Part shown: positions 10,488 to 20,984 of the stretch, in pieces
Layout of the letters: every line of letters begins with the position of its first letter
Position numbering within the stretch: the stretch's first letter is position 1
Assembly (NCBI GenBank): GCA_039621445.1
Contig: CP154955.1
Span: 44,539,540-44,603,539 of the forward strand
Origin: Euglena gracilis
Taxonomy: Eukaryota; Euglenida; Euglenophyceae; Euglenales
Reading direction: 5' to 3'
Length of the DNA stretch: 64,000 nt
Notes under the pieces: model-generated
What the model saw: only the letters and a program-made list of their open reading frames with translations
Databases searched by the model: none
Told to the model about the DNA's origin: nothing
Program-made: the position numbers and the translations under genes

Positions 10488-11415
10488 TTACCAGCCCCGT
10501 CCCTGGTGCGGATGTTTGGTCTCATCCACCTCCTTCGCGTCGCCTTCCTTTTCTTTCTTCCCCGTCTCCTTCTTCACTTCCTTGATGTTAGACTGCTCCT
10601 GGACTCCTTGATTCGCCTTGGTATCGGTCTCGTCCTCTTCAACTTCGGTGTCGACTTCCCGCTGCCATCTTGTGCGTGCTGCCGGCCTGCGGTGGGCCGG
10701 CTCGGGGTCGCCCATGGTGGCGGTCCGCTGGTCCACCCTGGGCCACCGCACCATGAGGTCGTTGACTTGGGTGGCGATGAACTTCGCCGGTGTCCGGTGC
10801 CACCCGGACGATGGCTCCACCAGACAGCTTCTGCCGGTCGTACACCGCCTTGATGGCCGCCCAGTGGTCATCGTCCGCAGGGACCACCTTGACTTCTGCC
10901 TTGACGATCCACTATCTTCGGCACACCGCCCGTCACCTCAACCACCATCTCCGTCGCCTCTGCCGCCGTCACATCCTCCGGTATGCCTTCCAGGACCAGC
11001 GCCGCGTGGTCACGGCGCCGATCCTCTTCATGGGCCAGCCGCTCTCTCCATGGCTGGCCCAGCTGGTCCACCACTAGGCGGGCTGTCCGTCATGTCCCCG
11101 ATCTGAATCGCCAGCGCCTTGACGTTGGCGAAGTACTCCGGCCACTCGCGCTCTGTCAGCTTGCCCCACGTCACCACCTTGAGGTGACGGAGCTTCCTTC
11201 GCAGTGCTTCTCGGTCGTCTCCACCCAGCTCTAGGTCCAGCCTCGCCCACAGCTCCTCGAACTGCATCTCGGGGTAGGTTCTCCACCATCAGGTCGATGT
11301 GCAACGCCGTCGCCTCGTCCACCGTACTCCATAGCAGCGCCACCCGCTGCGCCTCGCTGAGGAAGGAGACCATCCCCTCCAAAATTTGGTCCGCTGGGTG
11401 ACAATTTTGAGTCAC
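10488..11415 (-). pseudogene. Upstream (gag-like) region of the 9.5-11.4 kb element, frameshifted
   Basis: Three overlapping minus frames (11415-11074, 11074-10868, 10887-10488) carry protein-like, non-repetitive sequence that passes from one frame to the next. Examples are a start with MTQNCHPADQILEGMVSFL, a segment ALVLEGIPEDVTAAEATEMV, then an acidic/lysine-rich stretch leading into the methyltransferase frame. By position it would be gag or a gag-pol linker. No zinc knuckle, protease or RT is visible, so the element type is unproven. Confidence 0.45.
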
Positions 11416-11514
11416 ACTCTCTCGTGTGTTGTTTGTTGGGCGTTCTGTTTTTATATCATTTTCTGAGCGTTCTCATAGGAGATCAGGCAGTAGACTTTGG
11501 TCATTTTGACCCCC

Positions 11515-11640
11515 TCCCCCCCCCCTATGGTGAAGTTCACCATTTGAAAGTTCACCGGGGGGTCCCGGACCCCTCCCCCCCCCTCTGCCTAACCCATCGG
11601 TGAACTTCACCGGTGAAGTTCACCAAGAGAGTACTATTTT
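11515..11640. repeat. Cluster of GGTGAA-TTCACC palindromes
   Basis: ATGGTGAA-G-TTCACCAT (11526-11542) is a perfect inverted repeat. GGTGAACTTCACC and GGTGAAGTTCACC follow at about 11602-11622, between C-rich tracts. Confidence 0.75.
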
Positions 11641-11989
11641 GGCCAAAAAAATGGCCAAAAATGGCATTTTGGGCAAGCTTTCGGAAATTCCGATAAAATT
11701 CCATGAAGCATCAACCTCAAAATGACCATTTTGAGAGGAAAGGAGCAAAATTTTACCATGGAGGGGGGGGCGGTTCTTTGGTAACGCCGAGGACTGGCCG
11801 CAATGGAGGCGGCAGTGGCTCCCCTACCTCTGCCGGAATCATTCTTGAAAAGACACTTTTAGATGGGAGTACCTGCTTCAATGTTCAAAAAATCCTGCAT
11901 GACTTCAAATGGGTTGTACCAGAAAGCAGAAAAAAAGTAAACAAGGAGTTCCAAGAGGGAGAAACACTTTTCTGACACACAATTAGGAA

Positions 11990-13017
11990 ATACCGGGCGT
12001 CGTTCCTGTGGTCTATTCGCGATTTAGAGACCAACCCTGGAGGAGGGTGCACCACTTCAGGACATCGCCATACTTCGCCGTCCGTCCTCTGCCTTCCTTC
12101 AGAAGTGGATGACCGTCCTACCGTCCAGGTCGGTGAACACTGTCTTAGCACCGGATGAATACAGACTGCTACTACGTTTCTGGAACGGTTTGTCCCTGAA
12201 TCCAACAACAGACATGCTTCTGTGCCCCCTGTGTACTGAGGCGGTCGATCCGTTTGGTGACCACCTTCTGGCTTGCAGAAGGAATGGCATAACAGAAAGA
12301 CACAACTGCGTTCGCGCCATCTTTGACCTCTGCCACCGCTCAGGCATCACCCTGCGCAAGGAACAGGGTTGTGAGGCTGGCACCCGTGACGCTGATCTCC
12401 TGGAACAAAGGGGGGTCGGCACACCCCTCCCCTCCCCCATGACCGACCCCCATTTTACCCCCCTCCCCCCCCTTTTCAGACACCTTCGAAAGGGCATCTC
12501 AGGCCCACCAAAGAAAATTTTCTTGGCAAACACCCGCGCACCCCTCCCCCCCCATCCGGGACCCCCTCGCCACGACAAAACCCCTCCCCCCCCCCTAGCC
12601 GGAAACTTCGCCACGGCGTGCCGACCCCCCAAAGGGAAGCACCTTGATGTGGTTGTCACCATTGAACACCCGTTGGCCTGTTCAGGGTGGCCTCTGAACT
12701 TGATGAACTTGACCTGAGGTCAGCGTACTTTACCGGATGCTGAAATGCATAAACGATCCCAAGCTAAAGAACGGTGCGCCCGCCACCAATGGGAGTACAT
12801 TGGGGCAGCCTTTAACCCCCGGGGGTGCACGGGGCCAGCAGCCTCCAAACTCCTGCGTGACGTCCTACGCCTCGCGACCAACTCTTACTCCGGAACAGCG
12901 AAACAACGAAAGTTTCAAGATTTGACTGAAAACTTGGCCATCACGCTGGCCCGTGCAGTAGCACGGCAGCTGCGGTTGGCCGAGAGAGCCACGGATCGCA
13001 TGATCCTGAACTCGTAA
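11990..13017 (+). pseudogene. LINE-type non-LTR retrotransposon, C-terminal relic
   Basis: 12109-12405 encodes a cysteine/histidine cluster of the kind found at the C-terminus of many LINE polymerases (CPLCTEAVDPFGDHLLACRR, followed by RHNCVRAIFDLC). After the small insertion at 12410-12630 the reading resumes with KGKHLDVVVTIEHP. Then 12745-13017 gives CARHQWEYIGAAFNPRG and a leucine-rich end, a pattern typical of the distal region of such proteins. The frame must change at least twice and the reverse transcriptase itself is missing, so this is a 5'-truncated, decayed copy. Confidence 0.65.
12410..12630. mobile_element. Small C-rich inverted-repeat element in the LINE relic
   Basis: Ends GGGGGGTCGGCACACC (12410-12425) and GGCGTGCCGACCCCCC (12615-12630) are inverted with one mismatch. 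AAA flanks both sides (12407-12409 and 12631-12633). Removing the insert with one AAA joins TGGAACAAA to GGGAAGCAC and restores the protein-like reading SWNKGKHLD. Length 221 bp, no coding capacity. Confidence 0.75.
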
Positions 13018-13104
13018 GGTGACCTGGCCCCCCGCCCCACCAGCCTCCCGGTTCCAAAGCTCAGGGGTGCCCGGCACAAGGAGACAAGGCACAGGGGGGG
13101 GTCC

Positions 13105-14003
13105 GGTGGGAGGTTGGAAGCTGTACAGGGGGAGAGGGGGGGACCCCAGAAAATCACAACTTTACTGCCTACCCCTCAGACAGTTGCGACATTTTGTATA
13201 GTTGAGGTGGGCAATGATGGATTTTGCGAAATTCAGATGCATTTTGAAAAATATTGGGGTCTTGAAAAAAACACTTAGCAGAAAGGCAGGAATCAGCTTC
13301 AATCACTCCCCCTCGGCACACCATGCGGGATTGTGCCAGGGTTGACGTTTTTTTTTGTTTTTGAACAAATATCAAAAAATATGTTGTTTTTCCAAAAACA
13401 ACACACAAAATCATGTTTTCTCTTTTAAAAAAGGCAAAATTTGACCTTTTTCCTTGCGAAATGGCCATTTTTTGAGGGAAAGGTTTTAAGTTCATTTTTT
13501 TTGTCGTCAAAAGTGACGCATTTTTAGTTTTTCCACACCCTTCAAACACCACCATTAACGGACTACGAAGCTGCAGAGATGAAGAAAGACCTTTTTTCTA
13601 TTAAAAAAGGTTAAAAAAATTCCCCCAAACCCCCCATGAGGCTTTTTTTGTTTTTTTAAAAAACATATTTTTCTTAGGGGGTACCGCCCCTGCGCCCCCC
13701 CCCCCCCCAGTTTCACCCCGTCACCCCCCCGTGACCGAGAATCGATCCTTCGCCATTCTTTTTTTAAAAGCATTTTTTTTAAAAAAATAAACTTTCATGT
13801 ATCCTTGTCCGCCCAATGCACCTTCACACACAAAAATGGCCAAACATCTTTTCACCTGAAAGAAGTGCCAAAAACTGGTGCATTTCCCCACCCCAAAATG
13901 GAATTTTGTCAAAAACGGCCCAAACTTCATCCCAAAAATGTGTTGGTCAAGAAAATACTAACAAAATTCCGTTTTCAAAGGATGAGCAAATTTATCACGA
14001 CGC
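13105..14003 (+). repeat. Repeat E, plus copy
   Basis: About 900 bp that recurs inverted at 19409-20330. Landmarks are GGTTGGAAGCTGTACAGGGG near 13115, GGCAGGAA(T/C)CAGCTTCAATC near 13285, CAGGGTTGACGTTTTTTTT near 13340 and an end at TTTATCACGACGCC. It is rich in A and T homopolymers. Small frames inside are not supported as genes. It could be a non-autonomous element, but no clear target duplication is visible. Confidence 0.75.
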
Positions 14004-14012
14004 CACGTCATG

Positions 14013-14335
14013 GATGATGCCTCCCGGCTACCTTCAAAGTGTCATACTTTCCTCGTGACGCCCTTGCCCCGTGAGGCCCCCATGACCTCGCTGCGACCCG
14101 CACAACCCCCCTTTTTTGTTTCAAAAAAGGGGGTGGTGCGGGTGAGTGGTGAGTGGTTTCACCCCATGTTTTTTTGTTTCAAAAAAACAAGCCGTTTTTT
14201 AAAAAAAATTTCATCTATCTCGGGGGGGTTGGAAGTGGGGGGGGGAGGGGTGGGAGGTCCCGGGAGGGGGGGGGTTGGAACTGTACAGGGGGGGAGGGGG
14301 GGTCCGAAAGGTTTGACCAAATGTACTGCCTTGTC
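14013..14335 (+). repeat. Repeat E2, copy 1
   Basis: Matches 46850-47165: CCTCCCGGCTACCT, AGTGTCATACTT, CTTGCCCCGTGAGGCCCCCAT, GGGGGTGGTGCGGGTGAGTGG, then G-rich sequence and TGTACTGCCTTGTCCCC. This copy shows the uninterrupted site (CACGTCATGGATGATGCCTC) where Element 2 inserted in the other copy. Confidence 0.85.
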
Positions 14336-14604
14336 CCCATACACACCAAACCCGTCATACCTCTCCCGCCACACCCTCATCTCCCTGCGCTCGGGCTTTG
14401 CCCTTGCCCTTACCTCACCACACTGCCACTTTGTATGCAGCCTTGCACCTGAACACTCAATTCCAGTAGGCTGTGCCACTGGTCGGTGGATTCGGTTCAC
14501 CCCACCACCGCCGTGTCAGAAATGTCTGACACCAACCTAGCCGTCCGTCCGTCCAGCCAAAATGCGCCGTGTCCAGCCGTCCGTCCAGGTGAAAGGAATT
14601 TTCT

Positions 14605-14645
14605 CTAGCCGTCCGTCCGTCCGTCCGTCCGTCCGTCCGTCCGCA
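14605..14645. repeat. (CCGT)n microsatellite
   Basis: About nine CCGT repeats, with further shorter runs at 14538-14555 and 14577-14590. Confidence 0.85.
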
Positions 14646-14727
14646 CGCCTCCAGTGAGTACGAGCCAGAGCCGTTACCCGGAAGCTGGCTATGAGCGTCA
14701 TGGCAACCCCCATACCCCAACTCTGAC

Positions 14728-15027
14728 ATGACTGAAAGTATAAGCTTTTACCGCCTGTCGGATGCACAAGGGTGCTACATAAACGGAAAAGACCTTCTTT
14801 CTGCAGCACAGCTACAGACAACCGGATCCCCTCCGGAAGCGGAGGAGGAGGAGGAGGTGGTTCCAATGGCCGAGTATGAACCTCAGCCAGCGAAACCTCC
14901 GGCACGGGAAACCCGTAGCCCATCTGTCTTGATGCTGGACATTGTGACGGAAACTGCCCAGCCTCCGCAGCGAGGCGTATCGCCCACTGTCGATCTGCCA
15001 CCACGGGCCATTCCTGTGTGGCGGTAG
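14728..15027 (+). pseudogene. Fragment related to Element 2 accessory ORFs B/C
   Basis: The translation opens with FYRLSDAQGC, close to FYRLADAQGC near the end of Element 2 ORF B. It continues in one frame into a proline/glutamate-rich segment with RSPSV, as in Element 2 ORF C1 (RSPSVTILE). Here the two parts are fused in one frame, whereas in Element 2 they lie in different frames. It ends at a stop after about 100 codons. Confidence 0.6.
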
Positions 15028-15250
15028 TCGTCGAGCTTGAGGTTGGAGTACTTGAATAATTCCTTGAACTTTTTGTGCAAGGTGGATTATTCCTCCAGTG
15101 GCTTCTGGCCGCTTGGCACGATTGTGCGAACTCCACCTTCAAAAGGTACCTTGAAGGCAGTTGACGCAGAGCAACGGCACATTCGTGCCATCTCGCTCCG
15201 TGTAGTGGAAATTGTGATCGGGGCCACCTCGGGAACGGACGGATTATCAC
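14890..15250 (-). pseudogene. Fragment related to Element 2 accessory ORF C (cysteine region)
   Basis: Read on the minus strand, this gives DGTNVPLLCVNCLQGTF, then TIVPSGQKPLEE, then LKLDDYRHTGMA. Element 2 ORF C has HDRDIPALCINCIGGKF, TTIVPQHWETLEK and FRKVESYRHTGMA in the same order. At least one stop and one frame change interrupt the copy. The conserved CxxC pair supports a metal-binding role in the family. It overlaps the plus-strand fragment at 14728-15027, so two rearranged pieces are joined here. Confidence 0.65.
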
Positions 15251-15840
15251 CATGATCGCGGCCCGGTTCCCAGACTTTTTTTTTTCAGTCGCAAGCGACT
15301 TGATTCCTAGTTTCCGAATCACCTGGGTTTGACCCCCAACTCCCCGCCAGGCCCGAGTTATTCACGCGCGAAGGGGTCCAAACTCGGTAGGATTTACCCC
15401 CCTGGATATTTCGGCCATTTCAGCCAAAAAATGTCAATTTTCAAAATATCTCCAAAATGAAGCAAAATCAAAGGAAATGTCTGGCAACCTAATTTGAAGC
15501 CCTTGGAACACCCCATCTGCCCGTATTTTGATTTCCACGCAACTCCCCGCCTGGCCCGAGATGCGGCCGTTTTCGGCCCAGACGGCCGTTTTGTACACTT
15601 TTCCCACTATTCAACAAAGCAGTTTTCGGGGGGTCAAAAAATCGATGTTTTCCAAATTTCTCGAAAATGATGCAAAATCAAAGGAAATGTGCGGAGACCT
15701 AAATTGAAGCCCTTGGAACGCTCCATCTACTGGGATTTTGGTTTCCCCACAGCTCACCGCCCAGCCCGAGACACGGGCGTTTCTTGGCAAATTTAGGCCT
15801 TTTTAGGCCTTCTTTCCAGTGTTTGACTTAGCCGTTTTCG
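15231..15840 (+). repeat. Composite repeat R1, copy 2
   Basis: Second copy of 2749-3370, in the same orientation, leading into the tandem units at 15840-16107. Confidence 0.8.
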
Positions 15841-16107
15841 GCCAAAAAAAAGTCGAAAAAAATCGAGAAAAAATTTTGCCCGAAACGAATTTTATTGGCC
15901 TCCCGGACCCAGAAAAACTTTTTTTGAGCCGAGAACGAGTGTTTTCCGACCCGCCGGCTCCCCGTTTTGGACCGCCGAACCATTGACTTTGGGTCAAAAC
16001 CGGGTCAAAAAAGTCGAAAAAATCGAATTTTTTTTTGCCTGAAACGATGTTTTTTGGCCTCCCGGACCCAGAAAAACTGTTTTTGAGCCGAGAACGACCG
16101 TTTTCCG
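15840..16107 (+). repeat. 162-bp units, truncated array
   Basis: About 1.7 units like those at 3347-4690. The array stops at GAATTC (16108-16113), where Element 1 integrase sequence starts in the plus orientation. Confidence 0.85.
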
Positions 16108-16803
16108 AATTCATGACGTAAAAGGGGAAAGCGGATTGAGCCCATATGAAATTGTGACTGGAAGGGAAAGACCATTGGCAGGGGTACCTTACCAACCACC
16201 CAAAGAATGTGAGGATTCGGTGGAGTTTTTCCATAGGATGCAAGACATTGATGGGAGGGTGGCTAGGATACTCAACAAAAAGCACGAGGAGGAGGTGGCA
16301 AGGATAAATAAGGGGAGGAAAGAAATGGAACCCCTAAAGGTGGGGACGACGGTTTGGTATAGGAGACCCGAGGGGTCGGGTGAGAAGCTTGACTCTAGGT
16401 GGGTGGGACCTGGGGTCGTGAAGGGTAGAGAAGGGGAACGGAGTTATGTAATTGAGATGAAACCTGGGGTGGAGACAAAAGCTCATAGGAGTTTTTTGAA
16501 GGAATATCGGGAACCCCAAGTGGAAGGTAAGGGGGTGCCTCTTTTTTACTATAAACGGACCGAAAAAGAAGAAGAGGCATTACCTGATGAGTGGGAGGTG
16601 GAAAAAATCTTAAAGCACCGGAAAGGAAAGGATGGAAAGTGGGAGTTTTTAACCAAGTGGGTCGGATATGAGGACGGGGAGGAGACCTGGGAACCGGCAG
16701 GAAATTTTATTCACCGTTTCAGTGGGGAGTTTGTGAAATATTGCCGTGAGAAAAAAGTGAAAATGGACATAATGTCCGAACTTAAAATTGACGGTGGGCC
16801 ATA
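16108..16803 (+). pseudogene. Element 1 copy A pol, 3' part: integrase tail and chromodomain
   Basis: This is nearly base-for-base the same as 62421-63116 of copy B. It encodes the end of the integrase (SPYEIVTGRERPLAGV), the linker with WYRRPEGSGEKLDSRWVGPG, and the chromodomain (EWEVEKILKH, FLTKWVGYEDGEETWEP). It lacks the rest of pol, which lies at 20985-25768 on the opposite strand. The join on both sides is at GAATTC, so this piece was separated by an inversion (see findings). Confidence 0.9.
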
Positions 16804-17895
16804 GGCTCTAAGGTGAGCCATAAGGCCCTGTCAAAGGCTCTACGGCGAGCCAAGTGGGAAGGCAAAGTGCTGTTTTTAACCCAACATCAAAATTTAAAAG
16901 CCGGCTTTGCACGTCCGTGTGGGCGTTTGTGCGCACATGCGCACGGGAGTGTGAAAGGAAGAATGTACAAAGGCAAGCATTTGAGAATGTGAGAATGGAG
17001 AAAGATAGAAAAAGGCCCCGCAAGGGGGCCGGGGCACCACAGTATATTCGCTTCACATTCGCTATATTGCCGTCCGCTGTCTCCCTTCCCTCACTCTACC
17101 TTACCCCGCTGCCCTTACACCTTACCCCACATTGCCGTCACGTCCCATATGGTGGTGTTGTAAGGATTCCTTTTCAAAGCATCGGATATGTGGATGATGT
17201 GGTTGGGAGTCCATGGTCACATAATGAGCCCCCCCTTCGGTTTGACAAATATCCCCCCGGCCCGAGGAGGGGGGGGGGCGTTTGATTTGTTGACAAAAAT
17301 CCCCCCGGCCCGAGGAGGGGGGGGGTGTTTGATTTGTTGACAAAAATCCCCCCGGCCCGAAAGGGGGGGGGGGGCGCTTGATTTTTTTGACAAAAATCCT
17401 CCCGGCCCGAGGAGGGGGGGGGCGCTTGAATTTTTTGACAAAAAATCCCCCCGGCCCGAGGAGGGGGGGGGGGGCGCTTGATTTTTTTGACAAACGTTCC
17501 CCGGCCCGAGGAGGGGGGGGGTTGACGAATTTAAACCAAAAATCCCCCGACCCGGGGGGGGGGGGCGCCAACCGAATTTTTACCAAAAATCCCCCGACCC
17601 GTTGAAAAGGGGGGGGGGCAGATCTTGGTGAAGACCCTCGTACCACCCATGAGAAGCGGGGTGGGGGGGGCAGCCAAATATTCATTGGTTGGTGAACCGA
17701 ATCTTTCCCAAAGGCTTGAAGGCACTTGAAAGCCATAGTCCCTGAATTTTGTTTCCCGTTTGGTTGGTTCAAGGGAGCATGTGTGGGACATAGGCTTTGG
17801 GTGAAGGAGTGCCGATTGGAGGATTTCCCCCCCGTTGTTGAGGAACGGGGGGGGGGCGAATTTTTGGTGTCCGACTAAGGTCGCAAGGGAGGGGG
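16804..17895 (+). other. Element 1 copy A, 3' untranslated region with hairpin array and polypurine tract
   Basis: Contains no gene. It begins with GGCTC/GAGCC inverted words. From 17235 to 17625 it holds six to seven units of about 55-60 bp that pair a C-run and G-run around GGCCCGAGGA, separated by TTTGTTGACAAAA-type words. It ends with the purine tract AAGGGAGGGGG directly before the LTR, the standard plus-strand priming site of LTR elements. Confidence 0.8.
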
Positions 17896-18406
17896 TGTCG
17901 GCCGTCGGCTTTCGCCGGCAGCCAAAAATTGCCAGAAGGCGCAAATTTTAAAGTCGCGGCTAACAGCCAATCAGTTAAAAAAACCCGCGACTTAAATTGG
18001 AAGCGGGTCAAATTTCGAAGCGCCTTCGAATTTGTTTTTTTTCACAGAACTTGAGGGGTTTTCCCCAATATTTGGCAAGAAGGAATACCATTGTATTGAA
18101 TTTGGCAATTGGACTTTGAATTGGAGTGGCAAGTTGATTTCATTGTTGGTCATTGATTCATTGAAGTCAATTCAATTGAAGGAGCCTTAAACACCACCGC
18201 CCACTCCCTCTATACCACCACCTTCGCCTCCATCACCTACCACTCCTTGCCCCAAGGTTTGCACATTTCATACATTCACATTTCACAGTTTCGGTTTCAA
18301 TTGTCTTCTCATTCAAGTTTCAGAGTTTCAGAAATCAAGTTTCTTTCAGTTTTTGACTTCAAGAGTTTCAAGCTCCAGTGGGTTGGTTTTGCTTACAAGG
18401 TGTGCA
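17896..18406 (+). repeat. Element 1 copy A 3' LTR (511 bp)
   Basis: Starts TGTCGGCCG and ends GTGTGCA, with the canonical TG...CA ends. It matches 53097-53607 and the reverse complement of 29718-30230 along the full length with very few differences. It carries a terminal GCCGGC-TTTC-GCCGGC hairpin and a CCAAT word enclosed by 9-bp inverted arms. Confidence 0.9.
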
Positions 18407-19093
18407 AGGGGTTCTGACCACCGGACCATAACGGGGGGGGGGGTTGGAAAATTTGAATTTTAAATTTCTGTCGCCCTCGCCAGCAGGTTGGCCCCTGGGC
18501 CAGGATACTCCTGGCACTGCTGCCCATTGGTGTTGATGTGCCGACATTTGCCTCCAGCCATCGGCAGGTTGCTTGTCTGGACCTCGGAGGAAAAGAGTGC
18601 CCGCACCAACGCCGACCTTGCTCCCGTCACCCCCAAAGCAGAGGCCCCTGGAAACGTCACCTGCAAATGGCTGCATCCGATTCATCCCGTTGACACAGTC
18701 TTGACAGGTCCTTCTCAAGTGCGTGCTGGGAGCCAAACCCACATGGGCTCAAATGCCAGTTTGTCCAAAGTGGTCGGTTAAGTCCGGGGTATCTGCAGCG
18801 TGGTCCCAACCAGCTCACTGGTCGGTGTGGTCTGGGGTATACATTCACTTGGTGCCCCCCCCCCCCCTAAGGGGAATGGGTTTGGGCACTTTTTCTCTCA
18901 GGCCCAACCCGACCCACCCACTTTATTGACCCCCCCCACCCGCGGGGCACCCACCCATTCAGCCAACCAAGCCCAAAGCCACCCAAAATCGGCCAAACCC
19001 TTGAACAATTTGCCGGCCAACCCCAATCTTGGCCAGGTTGGGCATGCCCACGGCACACCCCGAGGGACGGTCCAACGGCCCAAACCCACTCAC
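18407..19093. other. Unassigned sequence between Element 1 fragments
   Basis: G-run at 18431-18441, then moderately GC-rich sequence. Minus-strand frames such as 18666-18460 (with GGKCRHINTNGQQCQEY) look protein-like but I cannot assign them. The plus frame 18800-19450 is open through this region into the gag fragment, but its first part is proline-rich and unassigned. Confidence 0.4.
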
Positions 19094-19408
19094 CAGGAGA
19101 GAGAGAGAGAGAGAAAAGTGAAATTTGCAAGCAAAATGGCAGATTTTTCGATTTTGAGCAAAATTTCGGAAACCGCTAAAAAAACGATCCTACGCACCGG
19201 CTGGGGTTGGGGAAACCACCTGGGTGAAAAAAAGGGGGTTGACTTGAGCCCACCAACCCCCGGAGAAAGCGCAGGCCCCACCCCGGAAACACCACCCCCC
19301 CTGTCGGTGGTCCTCCCCACCGGCGAGGACCCCCCGGGGCCCTCGGCCCGACGGGACTCGGCGGTCGCGGGGGCGACCGGCGCACAGGGGGTGGCGGACC
19401 CGGCGAAC
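19094..19408 (+). pseudogene. Element 1 gag N-terminal fragment (third copy)
   Basis: From the GA run to GCGAAC this is almost identical to 53613-53922 of copy B. ATG at 19136 opens MADFSILSKISETAKK and runs through the proline-rich leader to VADPAN, then breaks into repeat E. The upstream sequence is not the Element 1 LTR. This is either a relative with a different leader or a recombination at the GA run. Confidence 0.8.
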
Positions 19409-20330
19409 ACGTGGCATCGTGATAAAATTGGTCATTCTTTGAAAAGGTAATTTTTTTTTAGGATTTTCTTGACCAACACGTTTTTGGGATGAAGTTTGGG
19501 GCCATTTTTGACAAGATTCCATTTTGGAAATGCACCAGTTTTTGGCACTCCCTTCAGGTGAAAAGATTTTTGGCCATTTTTGTGTGTGAAGGTGCATTCG
19601 ACGGACAAGGATACATGAAAGTTCATTTTTTTAAAAAAATGCTTTTAAAACAAGAATGGCGAAGGATCGATTCTCCGGTCACCGGGAGGTCACGGGGTGT
19701 AACTGGGGGGGGGAGGCGCAGGGGAGGTACCCCCTGCGAAAAAAAAATGTTTTTTTTGAAAAAAACCTGATGCATGTTTGGAGGATTTTTTTGAAACTTT
19801 TTTCTAGAGCTTTGTTTTTTCATCTCTGCAGCTTCATATTCCATTAAAGGATGAAGTTTCTGGAAAAACTAAGAATGCGTCACTTTTGACGACAAAAAAA
19901 ATGACCTTAAAACCTTTCCCTCAAAAAATGGCCATTTCGCAAGGAAAAAGGCCACATTTTGCTTTTTAAAAAAAAGAAAACATGTTTTTGTGTGTTTTTT
20001 TTTGGAAAAGAACATATTTTTTGTTCTTTGTTAAAGAACAAAAAAAAACGTCAACCCTGGCTCAATTCCGCGTGACGTGCCAAGGGGGAGTGATTGAAGC
20101 TGGTTCCTGCCTTTCTGCTAAGTGTTTAAAGTAAAAATACTGGCTACCACTCTTTTTTACAAGACACAAATATTTTGCAAAGTGCATCTGAATTTCACAA
20201 AATCCATCGTTGCCAACCTCAATTGGACGAAAAATGTCGCAACTGTCTCAGCGGTGGGCAGCACAGTTGTGATTATCTGCCCCCCCTCCCCCCCCCTGTA
20301 CAGCTTCCAACCCCCCCTCGGACCAGGGTG
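19409..20330 (-). repeat. Repeat E, minus copy
   Basis: Inverted counterpart of 13105-14003. The end GGCATCGTGATAAA corresponds to TTTATCACGACGCC of the plus copy, and CTGTACAGCTTCCAACC near 20300 corresponds to the other end. It carries a few insertions relative to the plus copy, for example an extra block near 20125-20155. Confidence 0.75.
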
Positions 20331-20364
20331 TGACGTAGAGCTGAGCTCTTTGGGAGACCACCCT

Positions 20365-20984
20365 GGCCCAGCCCGGCCCGGCCGGAGGCCCGGCGGCCCA
20401 TCCCGGCCCGGCGGCCCGACGACCCGGCCCGGCTCGGCCCGGCCCGGCCCGGCACGGCGGACCGGCGTCCCGGCCTGCGGCCCAAAACAGGTGCTGGCGG
20501 GTTCAAGAACGCTCATTTTCGGCACAAAAAAGGTTTTTCTGGGTCCGGGTTGCCAAAAAACATTGTTTCGGGCAAAATGTTTTTCGATTTTCTCGCTTTT
20601 TTGACCCGAAGACGACCCAACCTCAATGGGTTGGGGCACAAAACGGGGCGCCGGCGGGTCGAAAAACGCTCATTTTCGGCTCAAAAACGTTTTTTCTGGG
20701 TCCGGGAGGCCAAAAAACATCGTTTCGGGCAAATTTTTTTTCGATTTTTTTCGACTTTTTTCACCCGGTTTTGACCCAAATTCAATTGGTCGGCGGCCCA
20801 AAACGGGGCGCCGGCGGGTTGAGAAAGCTCGTTTTCGGCTCAAAAACAGTTTTTCTGGGTCCGGGAGACCAAAAACATCGTTTCGGGCAAAAAAATGTTT
20901 TTCGATTTTTTTCGACCTTTTTGACCCGGTTTTGACCCAAAGTCAATGGGTCAGCGGTCCAAAACGGGGAGCCGGCGGGTTGAA
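20365..20984 (-). repeat. GC-rich block and 162-bp units, minus orientation
   Basis: 20365-20470 is a GGCCCGGC-type GC-rich block. 20480-20984 holds about three 162-bp units in reverse orientation, ending at GAATTC. Together with 15231-16107 it would form one continuous composite repeat if the segment between the two GAATTC sites were flipped. Confidence 0.8.

Noticed and set aside
10868-11074. RRM-like fold in the 9.5-11.4 kb element
   Set aside because: ALVLEGIP and a later hydrophobic strand suggest it faintly, but RNP1/RNP2 motifs are not recognisable.
12021-12044. DLETNPGG, similar to a 2A peptide
   Set aside because: The final proline, which is essential in the consensus, is glycine here, and the frame ends shortly after.
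17235-17625. Regular repeats as a CRISPR array
   Set aside because: The units are almost wholly repeat with no unique spacers, there are no cas genes, and the context is a eukaryotic LTR element.
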